Assembly: GCA_030062745.1 (NCBI GenBank)
Contig: CP099849.1
Span: forward strand, 14,358,144 to 14,422,143
Length of the DNA: 64,000 bases
Direction of reading: 5' to 3'
Source: Capitulum mitella
Taxonomy: Eukaryota > Arthropoda > Thecostraca > Pollicipedomorpha > Pollicipedidae
Shown here: piece by piece, positions 37,000 to 47,203 of the stretch
Layout of the letters: every line of letters begins with the position of its first letter
How positions within the stretch are numbered: the first letter of the stretch is position 1
Position numbers and translations under genes: made by a program
The notes under the pieces: generated by a model
Database searches by the model: none
What the model saw: only the letters and a program-made list of their open reading frames with translations
What the model was told of the DNA's origin: nothing

Positions 37000-39900
37000 G
37001 CTTGTTGGCCAGTGCCAAAAACGTGAGGGATTCTGCTTTCACCATTAGATTACATACAGTTTTGTGCTGTGTTTTTGGTCATTTGACATCATTATTACAG
37101 AGCCTACAATCTTTGGTAAGGAAGGCATTGTCAGGCCATTTCAAAGACACCTGTTTATGTTTATGTTATGTTTATGTAAAGTTATGTTTAAACATCCATC
37201 AGCATGACCCATGCTGTCATTTGGGTGCCTTGCTGCTGAAGTTCTGTGCCATTACATTTGTAGGATTTTGCAGACATGCTAGTAGAAATACATTTGTGCC
37301 ATTTTACATGAATTTTTCTACTCCTTGCTATTTTATGCTGAATGAAGCCTCTTTTCCACTCCTGGTGTATGTCACCCATTTTTAATGTTACTGCTGCAGC
37401 CTACCTGTGGCCAGTAAGTGGCAGGAATTTATGTAAATTTTAGTCATTCAGTTGTGCTAGTTTCAAACTGCATGGAAAAATAAAAGGTTCTGTTAAGTAA
37501 CAGAAAGTTGTTGTCATTGTGCTGACAGGGTAAAAAGGTTAGGTTAGTTCATCATAGACTGGCTGGTAATCTTAACTAAGTGTACCACCACAGCCAGAAT
37601 CCAAAGTTTTTAGAGATACTACATGCAAATGCAAATGCTTGTGACATAGAAGTTGGAATACAGATTCTGTGGGTGTACTGAAATTATTTTGTCTGTTGGG
37701 TAAATAGGTGGAAGATTGCATGAGATAAACATCAAGATAAGGGATGGAAAGTTGTGCCAAATGGGTGTAAGATACTTGAGGTTGCAGGTTGATAAAGGAT
37801 GCAGTCAGACTTAGCCTTGTCTAACAGAGGTTAGGTTGTGCAAAGCATGGTATTAGGTTATATCTGAAAAGGAATCTTTGTCAAGCATGGTGCAGCACCA
37901 TACATCAAAACTGGCACCAGAGGCATGATATAGGCTACTAGAGGCACTACTATAGGCTACTATAGGCTACTAGGCCAATACGAGGATGCAGTTGGACTTG
38001 GCTCTGCCCAACAAACCAAAAAGAGGTTAGGTCACACAAAGCATGGCATTAAGTTATGTCTAAATGGGGTCTGTTTACTGCCATATTAAAAAAGATTGAC
38101 TGTAAGGTAAGAGACCATATAAGATAAATATCAAATGACAAATGTTGTGCCAAAATTGCAACCCCATGCCAGAGGTGTGGTATAGGATACCAGAGGCTGC
38201 GGTCTGATAAGTGGGTGTGATCTGACTTGGCTCTGTGTAACAAAGAGGTTATAGATTGCACAAAGTGCATTATCAGGTTATGTCTCATGGGGCCCTGTTT
38301 AGGTATGACCTAATAATTATATTATAAGGTTACAACTTAATTAGGCTATAAGGTCCAATCATACCCTCTTATGGGCCTCCAGCCTCTAGTATCCTATGTT
38401 TCTGGTGCGGGATTGCACCTTCAGCGCAACATGCGTTCTTAGACATTTGTCTCATACAATCTTTTGTCTTATGATCTTTTACATACATCTTTTTTTATAA
38501 GATATTTCACCCAGTTTTCCATCAGTGGCATCTCTAAACTGTGGAGAAAAATGGTTTCACTGGACCCATGGAATTTGTACTTGACTTCTATATCACAAGA
38601 ATTTATGCTTGCACCAGAGTTCTCATAACCTCAGACACTGGCCATGGTGGTATATTTAGTAAAGATTACCAACTAGCTTATATCAGGCTATTCAACATAC
38701 ACATGAAGAGTGTTTCTACCCCAGCCTGCAAACTGTGCCATGGTTCAGCAAGGTATTTGGAGTAGTCTCATTTAAATTGAAAGAAATAATAATGCCCTTT
38801 TTATTGGTTCAGGGCCCTCATTAGTGGCAATTAAAAAAATCTTGATCTACTGCAGTGTAATATTGAAGTACAATACAATATTTATGTTGCAACAGTGACT
38901 AGCTGGACAAATTGTTATAGATCATATGTTGCAATATGTGATATTGTAATCTTGAGACAGAATGTGCATATCCTCACTTGTTTAGTTTCATACTCAAAAA
39001 CTGAGTCCAGGTGATATGTCATGGTGTTGTGTGGAATAAGAACCACTGCTTGGCAGTAGTCATGGAATGAGCTCTGAACCTGTTGGTGCAATTCCAGATA
39101 ATGGCTGGTTTTGTAGCAATTTCAACATGGGGCCAGGTATGCCTGATAACCATTGATCAGCTTGGGCCTCCATTGACCATTTTTCAGCTGGCATGTTTGA
39201 CAAACAACACTGCATTGGTGACATGAACTTGTGTTGTCATGATTAGGAGCCTGGTCTGTCCAGACTGAGATCTGAATTATTTTTAGTTATCAAGGTCATT
39301 ACTAAGAATAACCATTTGCTACAACTGTCATTCTTGACTCATGTGTCTGCAGGGTATTTCATTGTTTCATCAAAACAATTGGGAAGGCAAAAGGCATTCC
39401 CTACAAGTTTTAGGGTGCAAACAAAGATGCACTATTTTTTTAAGTTAGATGAACTGCCTTTTGTTAGATATATGCTACCTGCTGGCATTGAAATTTGCAC
39501 TAGGATGGCTAGAACCATTAGCATGGCTTGTGGCATGCAGGATGAGAATGCACTTTTGTATCTCTTTGGATTTATACAGCAGAGTATTTTTTCAAATGTT
39601 GTTCAATGTATGTTTTCCCTTTATGCATTGTGGCTCCTAAAGGAATATTAGACCTCTTAAACATGTGACTGATGGACTACATCCACCCAAATTTTGCAGA
39701 ATTTTAGCAGTGTGAAAGTACAGTGAATAAGCATTATAGAGCAGAAATATTATTCCTAAAGTCATTGGCTCATGAGACACAAATTGTGACAATGAGTTGT
39801 GATGACAAATGATTATGAACCATTGATTCCCAAACTACTTTTTACTTCAATCCTTTTGATTGCAACCAGTGTGCCATTACCCTGGCAAGAGTAAAAATTG

Positions 39901-41240
39901 GCACAGTGATGTATTATTTGATATTCGTTTAGATGCAAAAAAATAAGTATTTCATGGATGGAGATGGATGATCTCTAAATGGCCAGTAATGCTTTTTTAT
40001 TGTTGTCCTTTTCCACCATATTTCAGGGAGAGCAAATCTAGGATTCCTGCAGAATTTCCTGTCACCTTCCATGCAAACATAGCATGCACAATGGAGAGGG
40101 TCAGAGAATGCCTTGAGCCAGAGAGGAGTCAGATTTGGCCTGCCTCTGGCATTGCACATTGTCTGACTGCAGTGAAATTTTGTGGACATGTAGCACCCAT
40201 AAATACCTTATTGTCTCTTAACATGGATATTTATGGCCTGGTATGCATGAAAAGAAACCCTATCTTTTGCACATCATATTTCATGAATTGCAGCAAAATG
40301 CTGCCTTCTGAAGGCTGCAGTAGACTCCTTGACCCACAGGAATAGAGATGTCTCCTAACAGTTGCTGTAGGATTAATGAAATGATGCAAAAATGTAGAAA
40401 TAACATGGTTTTGTAGGGGCTTCTACAGGGCTTACACATAGATAGACAGCTATCCTCGCTTTTGCCCTGCAGTTGCAAATAAACAACATGTATTAGCAGG
40501 CCCAGTTTGGTACATGGGACATGGAATTTTTTGAGAGGCTCTAAAAAAATCAAAAGGGCATGCCATGCTGCAAATTTTGAACCTTGAAGCTTTGTAGTTA
40601 AAATGGTTCTGTTCTACTTGTTATCCTGTCAGATAGGTCAGATTACTCCAAGCAGGGCAATTACCCCTGGGTTTGAACTGCTGTTATAGGACATGGACTT
40701 TGAGGTGGGTAAAGGGCATGTCATTGTTGCCTTGCAAAGACATGCTACATGAGGTAGATAGAGGTAGAGAAATCTGGAATATGGTATTACAGCAGGATGA
40801 GGCAGGCAGGGTGGATGTGCTGTGCTATTGATGTGCACTATGGCTACAGGCAGGCCAAGCAGGTTTTCAGGCTAACAGTTTTTTTATAGATTGGGTAAAC
40901 AGAGATGCAAGCCTTGTGTGGAGCCAAAATAGATTACTAGGACTTTAGGTGAACATATAGATATTAATCACAGTGCATGATATCTATGGCATTTACATTA
41001 GTCTATTTATTTATTTATCTTAACATCATGGGTCCATCCCTGATGCATGGCCAAAGTCAACAGAGCTAGTCATGGGCCCCAAGTCAAACAGTAGCCAAAG
41101 TCAAACATGCCATGAAAGATGTTTGTTTATACATTCATTAGTATGTGCACATCTAATGAGGATTGCAATGTCAGCTGACCTCCTTAACATCATCATTTAC
41201 AGGCATTGCCATTGCTGATCATCACAAGAGAACAAGCCCT
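37000..41240. other. CpG-depleted block 1
   Basis: By eye only about ten CpG dinucleotides occur in 4.2 kb, while TpG and CpA are plentiful. DNA on both sides has frequent CpG. The block ends abruptly at the exon beginning about 41203. No gene was found within it; it may be upstream or intronic sequence of the plus-strand gene that starts at its right edge. Confidence 0.75.
37780..38300. repeat. Three diverged ~200-bp tandem copies in the CpG-poor block
   Basis: The anchor GACTTGGCTCTG (GACTTAGCCTTG in the first copy) occurs near 37810, 37996 and 38224. Each is followed by AACA, AGAGGTTA, CACAAAG and a TTA-GGTTATGTCT-type end. Between copies one and two lies a run of TATAGGCTACTA words (37928-37975). 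Confidence 0.65.
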
Positions 41241-41247
41241 TCTCTGA

Positions 41248-43453
41248 ATGGGGCTGTTTGAGGGTCGGAGCCGTGTCAAGAGAGCGACCACGGCTCCGCA
41301 CGGCAACCTCTCCCTGGACGTCTTCATCACCAACAATAAACTGGGGAAGCGGGTCTCCAAATCTTGCATGGAGGTAAACATGTGAAGTTATGCTTGTTTT
41401 ATTGGTTGTAAAGCAGCATTGCTCAGTTTTCAGTACCGTTTTTCCCATGCTCCATGCAAATCAAGAAATCAAATAGGTGTACGGATAACAATAGAACCTT
41501 GCTTACTTTCTAAAATCTAGTTTGATCATATCAGCTACTTAGTATGTATCTCAAGGTAATGGCACTTCCATCTGATAGTGATTGTTTGTTTGTCTGGTTT
41601 GTAGCCGCCGGACCCGGACGGCGAACTGCTGATAGTGATTGTTTGTCTGGTTTGCAGCCGCCCGACCTGGACGGCGAACTGCTGATAGTGATTGTTTGTT
41701 TGTCTGGTTTGCAGCCGCCGGACCCGGACGGCGAACTGCTGATAGTGATTGTTTGTTTGTCTGGTTTGCAGCCGCCGGACCCGGACGGCGAACTGCTGAT
41801 AGTGATTGTTTGTTTGTCTGGTTTGCAGCCGCCGGACCCGGACGGCGAACTGCCCGAGCGGCGACTTCGGCTGCCGGGCTACCCGCCGCATTCAGCCCGG
41901 ACGCTCCGGCAGCGGCCACCGCCGGCCGCCGACCGCAGTGACTCGCCGACGCCCCTGCACATTGGCTGCAATGGCCACGGGCCGGTCTCCGAGCCGCCCA
42001 CCCAGACGGCCGACTGTCGCCGAAAGCGTCTCACCGAGGCCCAGAAGCTGATGCTCAACTCCGAGTGCCACAAGACGGAGATCTTCGCCACCAAGCTGCG
42101 TCACATTCCGGGCCGTCCGACCAACGGCGCGCCGCCGCCGCCGCCGCACAGGAACGGCGAGACGCCGCGCCGTCGACGCCGCTCCGGCCCGCCGGCCGAC
42201 GAGCTGGCCGCCGCGTCGCCGGCCAAGAAGCGGCACACGCTGGACGGCCTGCTGCTGCGCGACAACCACGAGTACTACAAGGTGGAGATCCTGAGCGCCA
42301 AGCTGCGTTCTAGCCGGCGCCTGTCGGGCGATAGTGATGGGCCGCCGCACCTGGAGCCCGAGCAGGCCGCTCTTCTACCATCCGGAGGACGCTGGCCCGG
42401 ACGACAGCTGCGATAGCTTCCGCTTGGTGCGGCGTGGCTCGACGATGTGTCGCCGCCAACGCGTACGCTATCACTGCGGCACGGCGCACGGCTGCCGGCC
42501 GCCGCCCGGCCAGCGCCCGGCCGCCGCCACCGCCGCCGCCGCCAGTAGCGACTCGGAAGAGGGCGAGGAGGGGCCGCTGCAGCCGCCGCGGGCGCGTCAG
42601 CTGGAGTTCTCGTTCGAGTCGACGCCCGGCCATGAGCAGTGGTACCAGACGTACTCGCGCCAGAGGGACGGCCGAAGCCTGGAGGCGGACCCGGCAGCGG
42701 CGGCCGCGGCCGCGGTCGACTTCGCTGCTGGACCCGTGCTTCCCTACCAGATGAGCCAGGAGGAGCTGTTCCCGCCGGAGCCGCCGCCGCTACCCAATGG
42801 CGCCGGCACCAGCGCCGCCGGCCAAAGCGAGACATCGCCGCCTACTGCAGCTGGCAGAGACGGCGCGTAAGTCGCCGCGCTGTCACGCGTCGACGCGTGC
42901 CGCCCGCTGTTCGGTGGACGCGGCCGAGGGCGTGGCCCACTGGGACAGCAGCCTGGAGCAGGTGGAGCTGGTGGCGGCCAGCATCTCCAGCCTGCTGACG
43001 GCCGCCCAGGAGCAGCACGAACCATGCTCGCTCACGGCGCAGCTGGCAGAGCAGCAGCAGGGTCGGCGGCGGCGGCGGCGCACCGCCTCCTGCTCGGAGC
43101 CGGACTCTGAGCGGCCGGCGCACCTAAGCGGGCTCAGCCTGGCGCCACCCGAGCCGCCCGACCTGGCCGCCCTGCTGCGCGCCGAGCCGACCGTGGCACG
43201 CCAGCCGGTCGCCACGCTGGCCGCCCCGCCCCCTCCGCCGCCGCCGCCGGCCGCCGACGACAGCTGCAGCGTCAGCACCGAGTCGACGGCCTCCAGCGAG
43301 CCGGGGCCGCGCCGCCGCGGCGGCAAACGGCGCAAGAACCGCACCGGCTGGCCGCGCAGCCGCGCCCGCCGGCCGGGCCTGCTGCAGAGGGCTGTCAGTC
43401 GGGCGGCGGCCACCGTGCGGGCGGGCGTGGCCGGCCGCCGCCGTCCCAGATAA
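41248..43453 (+). CDS. Unrecognised basic, disordered protein; frame shifted twice
   Basis: I do not recognise the family. Exon 1 (41203-41373) has an in-frame TGA directly before ATG 41248 and encodes MGLFEGRSRVKR to KRVSKSCME, ending phase 0. Exon 2 most simply starts at 41829 (PPDPDGELPERRLRLPGY). An internal pair of similar segments is visible: HKTEIFATKLR near 42069 and YYKVEILSAKLR near 42274. The rest is Ala/Pro/Arg/Ser-rich with acidic-serine and poly-Pro patches and a basic KRRKNRTGWP motif near 43328, suggesting a nuclear, mostly disordered protein. Coding character moves to the next frame near 42362 and again near 42795, each as if one base were extra. It ends with TAA at 43451-43453. 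The start may be further upstream, and the shifts may be assembly errors or real damage. Confidence 0.5.
41572..41852 (+). repeat. Five-fold 57-bp tandem repeat carrying an intron-exon junction
   Basis: Copies are 57, 53, 57, 57 and 57 bases. Each has a pyrimidine/T-rich tract GTTTGTTTGTCTGGTTTGCAG followed by the exon start encoding PPDPDGEL (the first copy has TGTAG, the second PPDLDGEL and a 4-base deletion). Possible exon starts are 41605, 41658, 41715, 41772 and 41829. The last four share one reading frame, so each earlier choice would add 19 residues (LLIVIVCLSGLQ plus PPDPDGE). Confidence 0.9.
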
Positions 43454-46400
43454 CCGCCCGACCCCGCCACCCGCATAGGCCAGATGGATTATTTATGTTC
43501 TCACGCGATCAAGTCCTATTTGCCTTAACTGAACGGAGCCCGCGGTGAGGTCGATGGTGTTCTCAGGAAATCGGGCGTCTTGCCACAGCGAAGGGCTCCT
43601 CTATGTACAAATGATTCCCCCAAAGCTCCAGTCAATACATCGCTGCCTTCGATTTGATTCATCGTTTGTTACATTGTACATAATTGTGTACGTTTGTCAG
43701 TTACGCATACATGTGATTAGTTTATAGATTTGTAACCGCACGCCACGTCTAGTTCAAAGCATTATTTTCTGATCTGATTTCCATATGTTTGCGTGCCAGC
43801 GTGAGCGCCTGTCGTGTTGCTGACTCCTGCGCGCTGGCCGGTGTGACCGCGACTCGCGTGCGTCTGGGTGTGTGCGTGTATGCGTGTATGTCTTCCCGCC
43901 GTGCCGGCCGGCCGGCCGGCGGCGGTGATCTCATGTCGGGACGCGGTCCGGGAGGGTCAGATCAGGTCAGGTCGGGCCGGGCCGGGCCGGGCCGGTCAGG
44001 CCAGGCCAGGCCAGGCCAGGCCAGGCCAGGCCAGGCCAGGCCAGGCCAGGCCAGGCCAGGCCAGGCCAGGCCAGGCCAGGCCAGGCCAGGCCAGGCCAGG
44101 CCAGGCCAGGCCGGGCCAGGCCGGCCGCCGCCCTTGTCTTCCCCTGTGCCGCTGGGCGGCCGCAGATGGCCGGCCCGTGCGAGCTACGTCTGTCGTTTGC
44201 CGCCTCGGTGGCCGGCGGGCGGCGGCATGTTTTCCAAGCGTGATGTGAACAGCCGCGCCGCGCGTCGACCGCTCCGTATGCAACTTTAGGAAAATATAGC
44301 CGAGTGAAACTGGCCCGTCTGTGCGCTGGCTTGTTCCGGGCCGCGGCCGGTGCGCCGGCTGTGGCCGGAGAACGTCAGGCTAAGCAACCGGTCCGGCGTC
44401 CTCTCCGCCACAGCCGGACACATCCGGGCAGCACCGATGAGCCTGGCCGTAAACGTACCCGGCCGTCAGGGTCTGGCAGCTTCCTGTTCGAACCACACAA
44501 CCTGTCGTCACCGCGGTACCCAGAGTGCATTTGGTTTTCATTGACATGTTTTTCTTTCAAGTGCCATAACGTCCACCTTCTGTGGAGTCGTTATTAATAG
44601 GGGTGTCGATTTGTATTATTTTGAGTAGGGCTCTGACCCCACCAGATGCTGATATGAGCCTCCAGTGTTGGTTTGGACCCGCCAATATTTTTGCTCGATT
44701 TTGAAGGGAAACGGGCAATAATAACGAAAAGAAAGGCCGCAATGGATAAGAGATAGACGGTATAGAACAAAGCATGAAATGATGCTTCTGTCTTTCTATC
44801 TTTTCTATGTATATGTAGCGTGCTCCTTGATCGCCTTGCACTCCGCAGCCGTCGTACCGGGCGAAGCACAGGGAGCAAGCAGCACGTGGTTCTGTATTTT
44901 CGGTTGGACGTGACCACGCGCCACCCTCGGACTCCGTTTACAAACTGCCCCCGGCCCGCACCAGGGCGCTCCGGGGGCCGAACGGACAGATGAACAAAGG
45001 GCGAAGCGGCACGCGGCTCACGAGCGCCCCCATGGGTCGCCCACCCAACTATGGGGCGCGGTCCGAGTGGCCGCACGACTGCAGCATTAGGCCCTCTCCG
45101 TTGAAACTGCCTACCCGATTCCGAAGTGCTATTAGCCCAGGTGTCTGGATTTCAAAAGACGGGGTCCGTCATGTGAAGTGCGCCTGGCAAACGACAGGAA
45201 CTCAAATCCTGGCTGTTTTGCGCTGCCTCAGCCCGGCTCAGGAGGAATTTCCTCGCTTTCCACGCACTATGCTCGGCTTCGACAACGTTCCCGTTTTGCG
45301 GCGTCTGGCTGGGTTGAGAGGTCGGGGCGGCTGGCCGGCGCTGTGTCGGGGCCGATTTGCATTCCTGGTTGTGCGCCGCTGCCTCGGCCCGGCCGCCGCC
45401 GAGCATGGACAAAAACTGGCACGGCCGGTTCAAGCATCACGTGCCGCTCCAGCGGGCCCCAAATCACGCCCAGGCAACTTAGTTGAAAACCTCTGGTCCG
45501 CTTGCCCGCTGCGACGGCGGATGGATGTTTGCGCTCGCCTTCGGAAAATCGTGGGATACAAATAAGTGTTCACCAAAGCTGGGATCGACGGGCTTGCCGT
45601 GTAGCACGATAAGGATCATGCCTACCTGTACAACTGTGATCCGAAATCCAGCACAAATGTAAAGAAGAAAGGCCTGCTTCCCACTGAACAGCAGACTCGG
45701 TCTCAGCGAAGAAAACCCGCACGAATTTCGCATCGTCTCGTCACGGGCGCCCCGTTGTCAAAGTCGCAGGTTGATCACGGACCTTTCGCCCTCTGGCAGG
45801 CGTTGCGATGTCGAAAACAGTTTGCTGGTGCGAAGTGCTCGGACGGTCGTGACAACACTAACATAGCAGTCCCAGTCTTTATTTCTCTGATCCGACAAGA
45901 AAACACTACGCCAGGTGGAATCCCCGGCTGGTGCCACCCGTGCGCCACATAATGGGTAATCCCCATTAGCGAAAGCAAGGATTTTGTGGCCGTTGGAGGG
46001 GGGAGAGTTCAAAGCTAAAATAAACCGGGCTGATATTACTGATACCATTTTGTTGGAAACCAGGGCAAATTGACTGTGCCAAGTAGCATACCAAAAATAT
46101 ACCAAAACAAAAGTACCTCACTTTTTAATATCCAAACTGTTGTCTTTCAAATGAATCAGCACTGGCAAATTTCTGGGAGCCTCTTACCATAACGGGAAAG
46201 GGGGTCAGTTGACCCCTCTCGCCCCCTCTGACTACCCTACTGGAAACCCTCCCTTCCTCCCTGTCTGATGACGGGACACCTCACGCGACGCCGCAAAAAC
46301 TTGGCTGATATGTGAGCAAACCGTCAGCATGTATTGAAGCAACAGCACTCCGCCTCGGACATGATCACAGAAGCGACTATGACCCGCTCCAACATGCCTA

Positions 46401-47203
46401 AAATCACAGCAGTCAATGCGCGTGTCCATCCCTGAGACCATTTTGGAACCCGTTATATCACAATGTCCAGACTACCCGCCAGACGCTGGGAACACGTTTG
46501 TACTTGTGCTGCGTGACGTCCCCGTATTTGTCGCCGAGGGTCTGTCAGTTCCACCAAAACCGAAACTGTGATCCACATCACATCGACCAAACACACATCC
46601 CCCACCATGATGACCTAGCTCACATTCCTCAACCATTATATGCATAGGTCTGTGCAGATTCAACATAATGCGCAAAAAAGCACCTCGGAGTGGAAACAGA
46701 TTAATCGCACAAAGGCTTCAGGAGGCGCCCGAACGTTCGCCTACCCAGCACTGCCAGAAGACGACTGTGATATTCGCAGCCAATACGATCTTAGTCCTAA
46801 TCTGCGAGATCCAAGCCATTGCAGCTAAACGCACTCACTGAGGACGTGTCATGGCAACACCAAGTCATGACACCTTTGATTCGTGGTGCCACGCCACGAA
46901 GAATAATAGCACGTTAACATGGCGCATGGTATGACACGACCGTGATCAAGACGCAAAGCACGACCTGATATAGATACATCACGGCCCAGGGTAAACGGTG
47001 CCAAGAGTGTTCTCTGGACTCAACAAACGTGTCGCAGTGTCTGATCCAGCGACAAACACGGCGCAAAAGTTGTTCTGGACGATTTTCAGAGCATACGACG
47101 CAAAGGAAACGAAGATGCGTTGACAGGGTTTAGTGCCTGGACGGATAACGTCGAAAACACGAGTTGGGGCGGTTGAGCAGCAGCAGAATTCCAGGCGCTG
47201 GAG
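43454..47203. other. Spacer between the 41-43 kb gene and FBXL4
   Basis: Contains the CCAGG pentamer array and GC-rich sequence with open frames up to 191 residues (44990-45565 plus). None shows a known domain or splice partner. A TAGGGCTC and CAGTGTTGGTTTGGACCC motif near 44626-44680 recurs at 16230-16270 and 61305-61330. No RNA gene was recognised. Confidence 0.5.
43972..44124. repeat. (CCAGG)n pentanucleotide microsatellite
   Basis: Roughly 25-30 nearly perfect GGCCA units grade from CGGGC units on the left. Long Ala-Arg-Pro-Gly-Gln type frames on both strands come only from the repeat. Confidence 0.95.

Larger units (their letters stand above)
23031..41202. other. Long spacer without a supported gene
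   Basis: About 18 kb with no exon series that I can support. Contents: AT-rich spacer, satellite fragment (24240-24480), Z-DNA-prone CA/CG repeat (24670-24815), LINE relic (26114-26310), TTAA-flanked elements (29299-31607), MITEs (28170, 31807, 32280, 35091), and a CpG-depleted block from about 37.0 kb onward. Single open frames up to 170 residues (33140-33652 minus, 36888-37385 plus) have no recognisable domain, no splice partners and repeat-like or biased composition, so they are left uncalled. Confidence 0.6.

Noticed and set aside
36888-37385. 165-residue frame in CpG-poor block 1
   Set aside because: Low-CpG AT-rich DNA gives long frames by chance; the translation is Cys/His/Leu-rich without a recognisable domain, and no phase-matched exon follows.
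41248-43453. Assignment of the 41-43 kb gene to a histone methyltransferase such as ASH1
   Set aside because: The KRRKNRTGWP motif felt familiar, but no SET, AWS, PHD or BAH domain is visible and the frame ends at 43453, so no name is given.
43789-44289. 166-residue Ala-Arg-Pro-Gly-Gln-rich frame
   Set aside because: It is generated entirely by the CCAGG pentamer array; the same is true of its minus-strand partners.
44990-45565. 191-residue plus-strand frame
   Set aside because: No known domain, splice partner or codon pattern distinguishes it from chance in GC-rich DNA.
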